The notes below the pieces were generated by a model that was not told where the DNA came from, made no database searches, and saw only the letters and a list, made by a program, of their open reading frames with translations. DNA of 64,000 bases from JANQOH01 sp965242575 (GTDB taxonomy: Bacteria > Pseudomonadota > Alphaproteobacteria > UBA7887), in NCBI GenBank assembly GCA_965242575.1, contig OZ251461.1, positions 2,790,001 through 2,854,000 on the forward strand. The letters are read 5' to 3'. The position numbers and the translations under genes were made by a program. Of this stretch, positions 34,162-43,058 are shown one piece after another; position 1 is the first letter of the stretch, and each line of letters opens with the position of its first letter.

Positions 34162-35960
34162 GGCTCGCCCGCGCGGCGCGGCGGCGGCAGCCCGTCCGCC
34201 TCCAGGCAGCACCACGCCAGCGGCGCCATGCCGAGATCGGCGAATAGCGGGCGGAGCAGCGCGACGCGGCGGAACGGCGCCTCGTCCAGCGCGTCGCTCG
34301 CGCCGGCCAGCGCCGCCTCGGCGAGGCGGTCCGCCGCCGCCGCCAGCGCCGCGAAGTCGTCGGCGACCGACAGGACCGCCGCGCCGCCCCCGCCGCCCGC
34401 CGGCCAGGCGATCTCGACCTCCAGGACGGCGCTCCCGTCGGCGAGCCGCGCCGTCAGCCCGGCGATCGCGTCGGCGAGGCCGAACCGCAGGCGCCGTTCG
34501 CCGCCGTCCTCCTCCAGCCGCCCGCCGGTCAGTTTCAACCCGCCGGGGGCGGCGGAGCGCGCCCGCACGCGCCCGATGACGCCCGTCGCCGCGCCGTCGG
34601 CGGCGATCCGCGCGCGGCCGGACAGGCGCGGCCCGCCGGGGACGGCGGCGCAGCGGAAATCGACCGCGCCCGGCGCTTCGGCGACCTCGCACGGGGCGCG
34701 GAGCCGGCGCGCGGTCCGGGCCCCGCCGGCGAGATGCGAATCGAGGCGGGAGACGTCCACGGCGGCGAAGAACTCGCCCAGCCCGGCGACCGCCTTGTCG
34801 ACCCAGGCCGGCTCCACCGCCCGCCCGGCGAAGGGCGGCGGGACGCGCCAGACCTCGCGCGGCGGGCGGTCGTGCAGCGGTTCGAACGCGCCGTCGAAAT
34901 GCAGCGCCGGCGGCGGGGTCCAGGCGATTCGCTCCACCCGGCCGGCCTCCAGCGCGCTGCGCCCGGCGCCGTAGCCGGCCCCCGCCAGCGGGTCGAAATC
35001 GGCGATGTCGGAATCGGCGACGGCGACTCCGTCCGGCCAGCGGGCGCGCCAGCCGCGCGCGACCGCGCGGCCGAAACGCGCGCGCGCGCCGTCGCCCGCC
35101 TCGCCCGATTGGTAGCGCGCCGTCAGGCGGTAGCGCAGCGCCGAGACGAGGCCGTCGCGGCGGCAGGCGACCGCCGCGGCCCGGTCGCCGGCGGCGGCGC
35201 AGGCCTCGCGCCAGACGCGCTGGTAGGCGGCGAAATAGGTCGCGCGGTCGGTCGAGTCGTCGAACAGTTCGGGCGCGTCGAACGGAACCCGCGCCGGGAT
35301 TCCGTAAAACGCGTCCGCCTCCCGCGCCAGCAAGGCGGCGATCAGGTTGCTGTTGTTCGTCTCCGCCCACGGCTGTTCGGCGTAGATCGCCGCCTGGTTA
35401 CGGTGGCAGGCGAGGCACAGGGCGCGGTCGGCGTAGGCGGTCCGCCGCGCGCCATCGGCGCGGTAGTCTTCGACGATCTGGTATTCGAACCGCCCGGCGG
35501 CCTCGTTGTAGGAGACCACCTCCACCGATTCCGAAAGCGGCTGGTAGCCGAGATAGAGCCGGTCGCGGAGCATGAGTCCGGATTCGCCCGGCGCCGCGGC
35601 GGCCTCCGCGTCGACCGCGCCGACGGCGCGGGGGTAGCGGAAGTAATGCGGCGCCGCGGCGTTGCGGTGCAGCGACCGCCCGATGGGGTGCAGGACCTGC
35701 TTGACCTTCGCCCGGTGGGCCGGCCCCAGATGCGATTCGATGCGCGCGACCAGCGCCTCGTACGGCCAGGGGACGTCGATGGTCCATGCGCCATCCCCGC
35801 CCCGGACGGCCATGGCGTGGTCGAACAGCGACCGCCCGGCGGGCGGCAGGTCGGGGCCGCGGTTTTCGAATCCGGTAAGCGGCTCCGGCGCTCCGGCGGC
35901 ATGCGCCGCCCCGGCCGCCAGCGCCGCCGCGACCGCCGCGGCCGCGCGCATCCTTGGCAT
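34158..35960 (-). CDS. Secreted protein with one CxxCH heme-binding motif, unknown function
   Basis: A 600-residue exported protein: signal peptide at 1-22 (cleavage near AHAAG), then a large domain. A single c-type heme motif CLACH is at Cys182, Cys185 and His186. Sequence before it (HPIGRSLHRNAA..YFRYPRAV) and after it (NQAAIYAEQPWAETNNSN) is not from a cytochrome family I can name. The C-terminal 170 residues look beta-rich with an Ala/Asp composition. First gene of a three-gene operon with TAXI and PPOX genes. I cannot assign activity; c-type heme attachment and periplasmic location are inferred from the motif and signal. Confidence 0.75.
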   Translation of the reverse strand: MPRMRAAAAVAAALAAGAAHAAGAPEPLTGFENRGPDLPPAGRSLFDHAMAVRGGDGAWTIDVPWPYEALVARIESHLGPAHRAKVKQVLHPIGRSLHRNAAAPHYFRYPRAVGAVDAEAAAAPGESGLMLRDRLYLGYQPLSESVEVVSYNEAAGRFEYQIVEDYRADGARRTAYADRALCLACHRNQAAIYAEQPWAETNNSNLIAALLAREADAFYGIPARVPFDAPELFDDSTDRATYFAAYQRVWREACAAAGDRAAAVACRRDGLVSALRYRLTARYQSGEAGDGARARFGRAVARGWRARWPDGVAVADSDIADFDPLAGAGYGAGRSALEAGRVERIAWTPPPALHFDGAFEPLHDRPPREVWRVPPPFAGRAVEPAWVDKAVAGLGEFFAAVDVSRLDSHLAGGARTARRLRAPCEVAEAPGAVDFRCAAVPGGPRLSGRARIAADGAATGVIGRVRARSAAPGGLKLTGGRLEEDGGERRLRFGLADAIAGLTARLADGSAVLEVEIAWPAGGGGGAAVLSVADDFAALAAAADRLAEAALAGASDALDEAPFRRVALLRPLFADLGMAPLAWCCLEADGLPPPRRAGEP

Positions 35961-36117
35961 TTGCGCCTCCTTACGTCCCGTCCGCGTGGAGCCCAGCCGC
36001 CACTATGGGCGGCGGCGGCGGCGTGTCCAGCCGTTCGCGGGAGGGAAGCCGCGGCGCGCTTGACAAAGGCGCGGCGGCCGTCAGGTTGCGCGCGCCCGGC
36101 CCCGGAGACCCGCCGCC

Positions 36118-36711
36118 ATGCGGATAGCGATGCTCGACCGCCTCTACGGCCGCGTCATGGATCTGGCGGCGCGCCGGCGCGCGATGTGGTGGCTGGCCGG
36201 GGTGTCGTTCGCCGAGAGCTCGGTGTTCCCGATCCCGCCGGACGTCATGCTGGTCCCGATGGTGCTCGCGCGGCGCGCCCGCGCCTGGGCCATCGCCGCG
36301 CTATGCACCGCGGCGTCAGTGCTGGGCGGACTGGCGGGCTACGCCATCGGCTACGCCTTCTGGGAGGCGGTGGGGGCGCCGCTGGTGGCGCTCTACGGCT
36401 ACGAGGCGAAGATGGGCGACTTCGCCGACCGCTACCGGGAGTGGGGCGCGTGGATCGTGTTCATCGCCGGGATCACGCCGTTCCCCTACAAGGTCATCAC
36501 CATCGCGAGCGGCTTCGCCGGCCTCGACGTCGTCGTGTTCACGCTCGCCTCGGTGGCGTCGCGCGGGCTGCGCTTTTTCGTCGAGGCGGCGCTGCTGTGG
36601 CGCTTCGGCGACCCGATCCGGCGCTTCGTCGAGCGCCATATGGGACTTCTGGGGATCGTCTTCGCGGCGTCGCTGGTTGCGGGGTTCGCGGTCCTCGCGT
36701 TCGTCGAATGA
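36118..36711 (+). CDS. YqaA/DedA-like (VTT domain) membrane protein
   Basis: A 197-residue inner-membrane protein of the YqaA branch of the DedA/SNARE-associated superfamily. Key features are FAESSVFPIPPDVMLVPMVL (re-entrant loop with Glu and Pro), a Gly-rich helix, and FIAGITPFPYKVITIASGFAGL with the conserved Arg/Pro region. These proteins are linked to lipid flipping and envelope homeostasis. It is followed by dsbB after eight bases. Confidence 0.9.
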   Translation: MRIAMLDRLYGRVMDLAARRRAMWWLAGVSFAESSVFPIPPDVMLVPMVLARRARAWAIAALCTAASVLGGLAGYAIGYAFWEAVGAPLVALYGYEAKMGDFADRYREWGAWIVFIAGITPFPYKVITIASGFAGLDVVVFTLASVASRGLRFFVEAALLWRFGDPIRRFVERHMGLLGIVFAASLVAGFAVLAFVE

Positions 36712-36718
36712 GGGTCCG

Positions 36719-37246
36719 ATGACGGCGGCCATGAACGCTCTTCGCCTCCCCCGGGCGGCGCTTCCGCCGCGGCGCTATTTCGCGCTCGCCGCGCTCGCCT
36801 CCGGCGCGATGCTGGCCGCGGCCCTCGCCTTCCAGCACGTCGGCGGCCTGGCGCCCTGCGAATTGTGCGTCTGGCAGCGCGTTCCCTACGCCGCCGTCCT
36901 GATCCTGGGCGCACTCGGCGCGCTGGCGGCGGCGCGGCTGCCGCGCGCGGGGGCGCTGGCGCTGGCGGCGGCGTGCGCGGCGCTGTTCCTCGCCGACGCG
37001 GCGATCGCCGGGTTCCACGTCGGGGTCGAGCAGGGCTGGTGGCGGGGGACGGACAGCTGCGCCGCCGCCGCCGCGCCGGCGGGCGATCTGGAGGCGCTGC
37101 GCGAGGCGGTGTTCTCGGCCCCGGCGGCGTTCTGCGACGCGGTCTCGTGGTCGCTGTTCGGCCTGTCGATGGCGGCGTGGAACGGCTTGGCCGCGTTCGC
37201 CTTCGCCGCCGTTTCGATCGCGGCCGCCGCGGGGTGGCGGCGGTGA
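36719..37246 (+). CDS. dsbB: Disulfide bond formation protein B
   Basis: Inner-membrane quinone oxidoreductase that re-oxidises DsbA. The 175 residues have four predicted helices. The first periplasmic Cys pair is in APCELCVWQR, and the second pair is the Cys in TDSCAAA and in AFCDA. ATG 36719 is chosen over an upstream reading because it starts just before the first helix. The gene ends with a GTGA overlap into coq7. Confidence 0.93.
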   Translation: MTAAMNALRLPRAALPPRRYFALAALASGAMLAAALAFQHVGGLAPCELCVWQRVPYAAVLILGALGALAAARLPRAGALALAAACAALFLADAAIAGFHVGVEQGWWRGTDSCAAAAAPAGDLEALREAVFSAPAAFCDAVSWSLFGLSMAAWNGLAAFAFAAVSIAAAAGWRR

Positions 37247-37815
37247 CGGCGCGGCGCCTGCCGGGGGACCTCGCCGGCCCCGCCCTGCGCGCGCGCGTGT
37301 TGCGCGTGGACCATGCGGGGGAGCTCGGCGCGGCGCGGATTTACGACGGGCAGCTGGCGGTGCTCGGCGATGCGCCGGAAGGCGCGGCGATCCGTGAGAT
37401 GGCGGCGCAGGAGCGCCGGCACCTGGAGGCGTTCGCGGGCCTGCTGGTCCGCCACCGGGTGCGGCCGACGGCGCTGTCGCCGTTGTGGCGCGCCGCGGGC
37501 TTCGCGCTCGGCGCGGCGAGCGCCCTCGCCGGCCCGCGCGCGGCGATGGCCTGCACGGCGGCGGTGGAGGAGGTCATAGAGGCGCATTACGCGCGCCAGA
37601 TCGCGGCGCTGGAGGCCGACGGCGGGACCGACGCCGAATCGGGCGACGGCGAACGCCCCTTGAGCGCCGTCCTGGCGGAATGCCGCGCCGACGAACTCGC
37701 GCATCGCGACGCGGCCCTGGCCCGCGGCGCGGCGGACGCGCCGGGCGGCGCCCCGGCCCGCGCCGCCGTCCGCCTCGGCTGCCGCGCGGCGATCTGGCTT
37801 TCGGAGCGGTTTTAG
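37243..37815 (+). CDS. coq7: Di-iron ubiquinone biosynthesis hydroxylase Coq7
   Basis: Hydroxylates 2-polyprenyl-3-methyl-6-methoxy-1,4-benzoquinone. The 190 residues hold the carboxylate-bridged di-iron ligands: Glu in DHAGELGA, Glu-x-x-His in QERRHLEAF, Glu in VEEVIEAHY and Glu-x-x-His in DELAHRDAA. The protein has the interfacial helices typical of Coq7. The GTG start overlaps the dsbB stop; the dsbB-coq7 pair is common in Rhodospirillales-type genomes. Confidence 0.95.
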   Translation: MTARRLPGDLAGPALRARVLRVDHAGELGAARIYDGQLAVLGDAPEGAAIREMAAQERRHLEAFAGLLVRHRVRPTALSPLWRAAGFALGAASALAGPRAAMACTAAVEEVIEAHYARQIAALEADGGTDAESGDGERPLSAVLAECRADELAHRDAALARGAADAPGGAPARAAVRLGCRAAIWLSERF

Positions 37816-37981
37816 CCCGGATTTCGACGAGTCGATTCGATGCCGGTCCGGCGCGAGGCGCCGAATACGAAGCAACGCCTCCCTCGACGATGCAATCCGG
37901 TGGAAGTCCGACCCGCCGCCTGCGCATCGTCGATTGCGCCTCCGGCGCATGGGCGGGGGACGCGCGAACGGCCGCCCCGCT

Positions 37982-38779
37982 CTACTCCGCCTCGCTCCGC
38001 CGCCGCCCGACGAACTGGCTCGCGGCGAAGAAGGCCGCGGCCGCCAGCGCCACCGAGGGGCCGGACGGAGTGTCCCACCGCAGCGAGGCGGCGATGCCGG
38101 CGCAGACCGAGAGGACGCCGATCCCGCTCGCCAGCGCCGCCATTCCCTCCGGGCTGCGCGCGAAGCGGCGCGCCGCCGCCGCGGGGGTCACCAGCAGCGC
38201 GGCGATGGGCAGGATGCCGACGATCTCCATCGACACCGCCACCACCACCGCGATGAGCAGCGCGAAGGCGAGCCGGACCCGATCGGCGCGCACGCCCTCC
38301 GCCTCCGCCATTTCGCGGTGGACGGTGATGGCGAGGAGAGGGCGCCACAACACCGCCAGCGCCGCCAGCGCGGCCGCGCCGCCGCCCCAGATCCACGCCA
38401 GGTCCGCTGTCGAGACGGCGAGGATGTCGCCGAACAGATACGCCATCGGGTCCGCGCCCGGCGCGTCGATCAGGCCGATGACGACGAGGCCGCCCGCCAG
38501 CGCGGCGTGCGACAGGACGCCGAGCAGCGTGTCGGTCGCCAGCCCCCCCCGCGCCTGGAGCAGCGCGAGGAGCAGCGCGAACGCCGCGCAGGCGGCCAGT
38601 GCGCCGACGCGGACGTCGACGCCCAGAATTATGCCGAGCGCCGCGCCGGGAAGCGCGGTGTGCGCCAGCGAATCGCCGAAATAGGCCATCCGCCGCCAGA
38701 CGACGAAACAGCCGAGCGGACCCGCCGCCAGGGCGACGCCGGCGCCGCCCAGAAGCGCATGCAGGACGAACGTCTCCAC
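37982..38779 (-). CDS. znuB: Zinc ABC transporter permease ZnuB
   Basis: Membrane subunit of the high-affinity zinc importer, 265 residues, seven to eight predicted helices. Family segments are MAYFGDSLAHTALPG near the start, YLFGDIL, HREMAEAEGVRAD and VGILPIAALLVTPAAAA. The GTG start is 12 bases after the znuC stop. The stop is followed by a gap (37816-37981) in which I see no feature. Confidence 0.94.
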   Translation of the reverse strand: METFVLHALLGGAGVALAAGPLGCFVVWRRMAYFGDSLAHTALPGAALGIILGVDVRVGALAACAAFALLLALLQARGGLATDTLLGVLSHAALAGGLVVIGLIDAPGADPMAYLFGDILAVSTADLAWIWGGGAAALAALAVLWRPLLAITVHREMAEAEGVRADRVRLAFALLIAVVVAVSMEIVGILPIAALLVTPAAAARRFARSPEGMAALASGIGVLSVCAGIAASLRWDTPSGPSVALAAAAFFAASQFVGRRRSEAE

Positions 38780-38790
38780 TGGCGCCGGCC

Positions 38791-39582
38791 CTAACCCGCC
38801 TCCGAACCGCCCGCCTCCGGACCGCCCGCCGCCGGAGTCGCCCCGCCCTGCGCGTCGCGGGCGCGGTCGTGGCGGTGGGCGTAGACGGCGAGGGCGCCGG
38901 AGGCGCGCGGCCCGAACAGCGCCAGGTATTCGGGATGCCGGCCCACCGCCTCCGGAGGGCCGGAGCAGCAGACACGGGTGTTGAGGCAGAGCACCCGGTC
39001 GGTCGCCGCCATGACGACGTGCAGGTCGTGCGAGACCAGGACGACGCCGCACCGGCGCCGCTCCCGGATCGCCGCGATGCGTTCGTAGAGGCCGAGCTGC
39101 CCGGCGAGGTCGACGTTCTGGACCGGCTCGTCGAGGACCAGCAGGTCGGGGTCGCGCAGCAGCGCGCGCGCCAGCAGCACGCGCTGGCGCTCGCCGCCCG
39201 ACAGCCCGCGGACCGGGCGGTCGATGGCGTATTCGGCGCCGGCCTCGCGCAGCGCGCGCAGCATCGCCTCCTCCGAGCGCCCGCCCGCCAGCGCAAGCAG
39301 GCGGCGGACCGAAAGCGGCAGCGCCGGCGCCGCGTCGAAGGACTGCGGCAGGTAGCCCACCGCGAGGCCGGCGCGGCGCCGGACGCGGCCCGAATCGGGC
39401 TTGACCAAGCCGAGCAGCACGCGGATCAGGGTGGACTTGCCGGCGCCGTTCGGCCCGACGACGGTCAGAATCTCGTTCCCGCGCACCGCCGCGTCGACGT
39501 CGCGCAGCACGTGGCGGCCGCCGCGGCGCAGGACGACGCCCTCCGCCGCGACGAGCGCCCCGTCAGCCGCGGCGCCGGCCAT
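38791..39582 (-). CDS. znuC: Zinc ABC transporter ATP-binding protein ZnuC
   Basis: ATPase subunit of the zinc importer, 263 residues. Walker A is GPNGAGKST, the Q-loop is in VGYLPQSFD, the signature LSGGERQRVLLARA, Walker B LLVLDEPVQNVD and switch His SHDLHVV. The end is a His-containing linker (YAHRHDR) then a low-complexity tail. The start overlaps the 3' end of zur by 20 bases, so zur-znuC-znuB are one transcript. Confidence 0.95.
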   Translation of the reverse strand: MAGAAADGALVAAEGVVLRRGGRHVLRDVDAAVRGNEILTVVGPNGAGKSTLIRVLLGLVKPDSGRVRRRAGLAVGYLPQSFDAAPALPLSVRRLLALAGGRSEEAMLRALREAGAEYAIDRPVRGLSGGERQRVLLARALLRDPDLLVLDEPVQNVDLAGQLGLYERIAAIRERRRCGVVLVSHDLHVVMAATDRVLCLNTRVCCSGPPEAVGRHPEYLALFGPRASGALAVYAHRHDRARDAQGGATPAAGGPEAGGSEAG

Positions 39583-40078
39583 CGCGGCAGCGGGGGCAGC
39601 GGCCCCGGAGTTCGACGATGGAGGATTCGATCGCGAACCCCGCCCGCCGCGCGCTCTCGCGGAGCGCGCCGCCGATTCGCCCATCGTCGATCTCGGCGGC
39701 GGCGTTGCAACGCTCGCAGATGAAGAACCACGCGGCGTGCGGCCCGCCCGAGGCGCCGCAGCCGACATAGGCGTTCCGGCTCTCGACGCGGTGGACGAGG
39801 CCGTGGTCGAGGAGGAACTTCAGCGCCCGATAGACGGCCGGCGGCGCTTTCTCCCTGGCGCCCCCCGTCCTCCGGGCCGCCGCGTTCATCCGCGCCAATA
39901 TGTCGTAGGCGCCGAGCGGCGCGTGGCTTTCCCAGACGATCTCCAGCACCTGGCGCCGGACCGGCGTGAGGCGCGCCCCGCGCTCGGCGCAGCGGGCCTC
40001 GGCGCGGGCCAGCGCCGCCGCCGCGCAGGCGCCGTGGTCGTGGCCGGGTTCGGGGAAGGCGGGAGGGGAGTCGCTCAC
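39563..40078 (-). CDS. zur: Zinc uptake regulator Zur (Fur family)
   Basis: Zinc-responsive repressor, 171 residues. An N-terminal winged helix (about 30-105; LTPVRRQVLEIVW, PPAVYRALKFLLDHGLVHRVE) is followed by a metal-binding dimerisation domain with the CERCN and CPRCRD Cys pairs of the structural zinc site. The N-terminus has a His/Asp segment (EPGHDHGAC). GTG 40078 is the start. Divergent from znuA across a palindromic operator; it probably represses both. Confidence 0.93.
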   Translation of the reverse strand: MSDSPPAFPEPGHDHGACAAAALARAEARCAERGARLTPVRRQVLEIVWESHAPLGAYDILARMNAAARRTGGAREKAPPAVYRALKFLLDHGLVHRVESRNAYVGCGASGGPHAAWFFICERCNAAAEIDDGRIGGALRESARRAGFAIESSIVELRGRCPRCRDGRRRG

Positions 40079-40131
40079 GCCGGCGTCCGTCGCGCAGGGC
40101 GCCGGCGATGCGCTGGCGCGGTGTCCGGCAA

Positions 40132-40146
40132 CGATATACTATATCG
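40132..40146. promoter_or_regulatory. Probable Zur operator
   Basis: A perfect 7-1-7 palindrome, CGATATA-C-TATATCG, lies in the 103-base gap between divergent zur and znuA. Its AT-rich half-sites with a TATA-N-TATA core resemble published alphaproteobacterial Zur boxes. It is 36 bases before the znuA start, where a bound repressor would block transcription. Confidence 0.65.
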
Positions 40147-40181
40147 ACGCTGCATCGTCAATCCGCAGAGGAGTCCGCAGG

Positions 40182-41042
40182 ATGGGCCGCCCGATAATTC
40201 GCCTCGCCGCCGCCCTGGCGTTGGGACTGTGCGCCGGACACGCCGCCGCCGCGCCCCGCACCGTCGTCACCATCAGGCCCGTCCACGCCCTCGTCGCGGG
40301 AACGATGGCGGGCGTCGACCGCCCGGCGCTGCTGCTGAAGGGCGCGGCGTCGCCGCACGACCGCGCGTTCAAGCCGTCCCACATACGGGCGCTGCACGGC
40401 GCCGACCTGGTCTTCCACGTCGGCGGCGGGCTGGAGGCGTTCCTCGAGCCGTTGCTCGACGCGCTCGACGGGGACGTCGTCGCCCTGGGCGGCGCCGAGG
40501 GCGTGGTCCGCCGCGAGGTTCGCGGCGGCGGGCGGGCCGACATGCACGTCTGGCTCGACCCGCTGAACGCGAAGGCCATGGTCGCCGCCGCCGCGCGCGC
40601 GCTCTCCCGCGCCGACCCGGCCAACGCGCCGGCCTACGCCGCCAACCGGGACCGGCTGGAGCGCCGCCTCGACGCCTTGCACACGAAGCTGGAGGCGGCG
40701 CTCGCGGGGGCGCGCGGCCGGCCTTTCCTCGTGCTGCACGACGCCTATCGGCATTTCGAGGCGCGCTACGGGTTGACCGGCCTGGGCGCGGTGATGCCGC
40801 CGTCGCACACTCCGCCCGGCGCCCGGCGCATCGCGGAGATGCGCGAGAAGGTCACGGCGGCCGGCGCCGCCTGCCTGTTCGCCGACCCGGGCCCGGAATC
40901 CGCCCTGGCGCAGACGGTCGTGGCGGGGACGCCGGCGCGCCTCGGCGTCCTCGACCCCCTGGGCGTCGCCCTGCCCGCCGGCGAGGAGGCGTATTTCACG
41001 CTGATGCGCGAACTCGCGGCCTCGCTGGCCGCCTGCCTCTGA
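40182..41042 (+). CDS. znuA: Zinc ABC transporter substrate-binding protein ZnuA
   Basis: Periplasmic zinc-binding protein of the cluster A-I family, 286 residues with a signal peptide (cleavage near HAAAA). Zinc ligand candidates are the early His in IRPVHALVAG, His in GAASPHDRAF, His in ADMHVWLDP and later His in VLHDAYRHF. The charged His-rich loop seen in many ZnuA proteins is missing. ATG 40182 follows GGAGTCCGCAGG. Divergent from zur-znuCB. Confidence 0.93.
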   Translation: MGRPIIRLAAALALGLCAGHAAAAPRTVVTIRPVHALVAGTMAGVDRPALLLKGAASPHDRAFKPSHIRALHGADLVFHVGGGLEAFLEPLLDALDGDVVALGGAEGVVRREVRGGGRADMHVWLDPLNAKAMVAAAARALSRADPANAPAYAANRDRLERRLDALHTKLEAALAGARGRPFLVLHDAYRHFEARYGLTGLGAVMPPSHTPPGARRIAEMREKVTAAGAACLFADPGPESALAQTVVAGTPARLGVLDPLGVALPAGEEAYFTLMRELAASLAACL

Positions 41043-41088
41043 CCGCGCCCGCCGACGCCGACCGCGCCCGTATCGCGCGGGACCGCTG

Positions 41089-41385
41089 TCAGCGGTCGTC
41101 GAATATCTGGAACACGTTGAGGACCACCACGTCGCGCAGGAACAGGATGATGACGATGGCCACCAGCGGCGACAGGTCGAGGCCGCCCATCGTCGGCAGG
41201 ATGCGCCGGATGGGCCGCAGCACCGGCTCGGTCATCAAGTAGAGCGCCTTGCCCACCATGTCCACGAGCTGGTTGCCGGCGTTCACCACGTTGAACGCGA
41301 TGAGCCAGCTGAAGACCGCGCCGGCGACGAAGATCCACATATAGACTTCGAGGAGCGAGTGGACGAAGGCGATGAGTGCGAGCAT
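41089..41385 (-). CDS. YggT-family membrane protein
   Basis: A 98-residue protein with two predicted transmembrane helices separated by TEPVLRPIRRILPTMGGLDLSP, the conserved YggT core. The family is linked to osmotic tolerance and cell division but is poorly defined. ATG 41385 is chosen as the start of the first helix; the upstream reading is not hydrophobic. It is divergent from the tRNA gene. Confidence 0.9.
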   Translation of the reverse strand: MLALIAFVHSLLEVYMWIFVAGAVFSWLIAFNVVNAGNQLVDMVGKALYLMTEPVLRPIRRILPTMGGLDLSPLVAIVIILFLRDVVVLNVFQIFDDR

Positions 41386-41403
41386 CTGGCGGCCGGGAGA
41401 GGG

Positions 41404-41431
41404 TTGGCGGGCGGGCTGCGGCGGGTATAAT
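41404..41431 (+). promoter_or_regulatory. Promoter of tRNA-Ala
   Basis: A perfect TATAAT at 41426-41431, 37 bases before the tRNA, with TTGGCG at 41404-41409 and a 16-base spacer. This is a near-consensus sigma-70-type promoter, as expected for a tRNA gene. Confidence 0.6.
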
Positions 41432-41467
41432 ACGCCGACGCGCCGGCCGGGCAACGCCGCGCGCCGT

Positions 41468-41543
41468 GGGGCCGTAGCTCAGTTGGGAGAGCGCGACGTT
41501 CGCAATGTCGAGGTCAGGGGTTCGATTCCCCTCGGCTCCACCA
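41468..41543 (+). tRNA. tRNA-Ala (anticodon CGC)
   Basis: A full cloverleaf of 76 bases. The acceptor GGGGCCG pairs with CGGCTCC and has the G3:U70 pair that specifies alanine. The D arm is AGCTCAGTTGGGAGAGC and the anticodon loop TTCGCAA (anticodon CGC, reading GCG). The T arm has GGTTCGATTCC, and the CCA end is encoded at 41541-41543. It sits between yggT and the glutamate-cysteine ligase gene. Confidence 0.97.
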
Positions 41544-41559
41544 CCATCCGCCCGGTCCG

Positions 41560-42921
41560 TCAATACGCATAGGCGGCGAACGCCGGGTCCACCGTCCCGC
41601 CCCATGCGCCGTCGTAGGACTCCAGCATCGCCCGCGCCAGCGGCCGCCCCTCCTCGGCGATGGCGTCCAGCCGCGACAGGAACCCGGTCTCGTCCGCCCC
41701 GCCGCGGTCCAGCCGCGCGCGGCGCCTGAGGCCGCGCCGCGCGATGGCCAGCGCGTCGCGGGCGACGTCCCGCAGCGTCCGTCCCTCGTGCTCCGCCGCC
41801 AGCCCGCGCCGCGCGGCCGCGGCCCGCAGCCGCTCGACGTCGGCGCGGCCCCACCCGGCGACCAGCGCCTCCGCCTCCGACAGCGCGCCGCGGTCGTAGA
41901 GCAGGCCCGCCCAGAACGCCGGCAGGGCGCAGATCATGCTCCACGGCCCGCCATCGGCGCCGCGCATCTCCAGGTAGCGCTTCAGCCGGACCTCGGTGAA
42001 GATCGTCGTCAGGTGGCTTTCCCAGTCGTCCAGCGTCGGCCATTCGCCCGGCAGTTCCGGCAGCCGCCCGGCGAGGAAGTCGCGGAACGACCGCCCCGCC
42101 GCGTCGATGTAGCGCCCGCCGCGGCGGACGAAATACATCGGCGTGTCGAGGGCGTATTCGGTATAGGCCTCGAACCCCATGCCGCTCTCGAACGCGCAGG
42201 CGGGGACGCCGCAGCGGTCCGGGTCGGTGTCCGACCAGACGTGCGCGCGGGTGCTGAGGTAGCCGCTCGGCCGGCCGTCGACGAAGGGGGAGGCGGCGAA
42301 CAGCGCCGTGGCGACGGGCTGGAGCGCCAGGCCGACGCGGAACTTGCGCGCCATGTCGGCCTCCGAGTCGAAGTCCAGGTTGGTCTGCACCGTGCAGGTG
42401 CGCAGCATCATGTCGAGGCCCAGCGCGCCCCGGCGCGGCATGTAGGCGCGCATGATGTCGTAGCGCGCCTTCGGCATGACGGGAATGTCGGCGCGGCGCC
42501 ATTTGGGCTGCATCCCGACGCCGAGGAACCCCACGCCGAGCTCCTCGCCGAGGGGGCGGAGCTCGTCCAGGTGGCCGTTCGCCTCGTCGCAGGTCCGGTG
42601 CACGGTCTCCAGCGGCGCGCCCGACAGTTCGATCTGGCCGCCGGGCTCCAGCGTGATCGACTGCCCGCCGCGCCGCAGCGCGATGGGCCTGCCGTCCTCG
42701 CGGACCGGGGTCCAGCCGCGCTCGGCGAGGCGTTCGAGGATCGCGCGGACTCCGCGGTCGCCTTCGTAGGGCAGCGGCGCCAGGTCCTCGCGGCGGAAGC
42801 CGAACTTCTCGTGCTCGGTGCCGATGCGCCAGTCGGCCTTCGGCTTGCAGCCGGCCTCGATCCAGGCGGCGAGTTCCGAGGCGTCGGTCACCGGCGCGTC
42901 GCGCTCGGTCGTGGCGGCCAT
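41560..42921 (-). CDS. gshA: Glutamate--cysteine ligase
   Basis: First step of glutathione synthesis. The 453 residues are of the alphaproteobacterial/plant GCS2-like type: RIGTEHEKFGF near residue 32, ITLEPGGQIELSGAP, MMLRTCTVQTNLDF, STRAHVWSDTDPDR and TTIFTEVRLKRYLEMRGAD. The ATP-grasp-like catalytic residues lie in these segments. It ends close to the tRNA gene on the other strand. Confidence 0.95.
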   Translation of the reverse strand: MAATTERDAPVTDASELAAWIEAGCKPKADWRIGTEHEKFGFRREDLAPLPYEGDRGVRAILERLAERGWTPVREDGRPIALRRGGQSITLEPGGQIELSGAPLETVHRTCDEANGHLDELRPLGEELGVGFLGVGMQPKWRRADIPVMPKARYDIMRAYMPRRGALGLDMMLRTCTVQTNLDFDSEADMARKFRVGLALQPVATALFAASPFVDGRPSGYLSTRAHVWSDTDPDRCGVPACAFESGMGFEAYTEYALDTPMYFVRRGGRYIDAAGRSFRDFLAGRLPELPGEWPTLDDWESHLTTIFTEVRLKRYLEMRGADGGPWSMICALPAFWAGLLYDRGALSEAEALVAGWGRADVERLRAAAARRGLAAEHEGRTLRDVARDALAIARRGLRRRARLDRGGADETGFLSRLDAIAEEGRPLARAMLESYDGAWGGTVDPAFAAYAY

Positions 42922-43058
42922 GCGGTCTCCCGGCGCAGCGAGGCCGCCGGGGCGGCCGAACCGCCGTCATATACACGCCCCGCCGGCGAATGTCGCCCGC
43001 CTCGACGCCCCGGGTAACGGTCGTATCGTCACGGCCGGAGTTCGGGGAGGGAAGGCCC

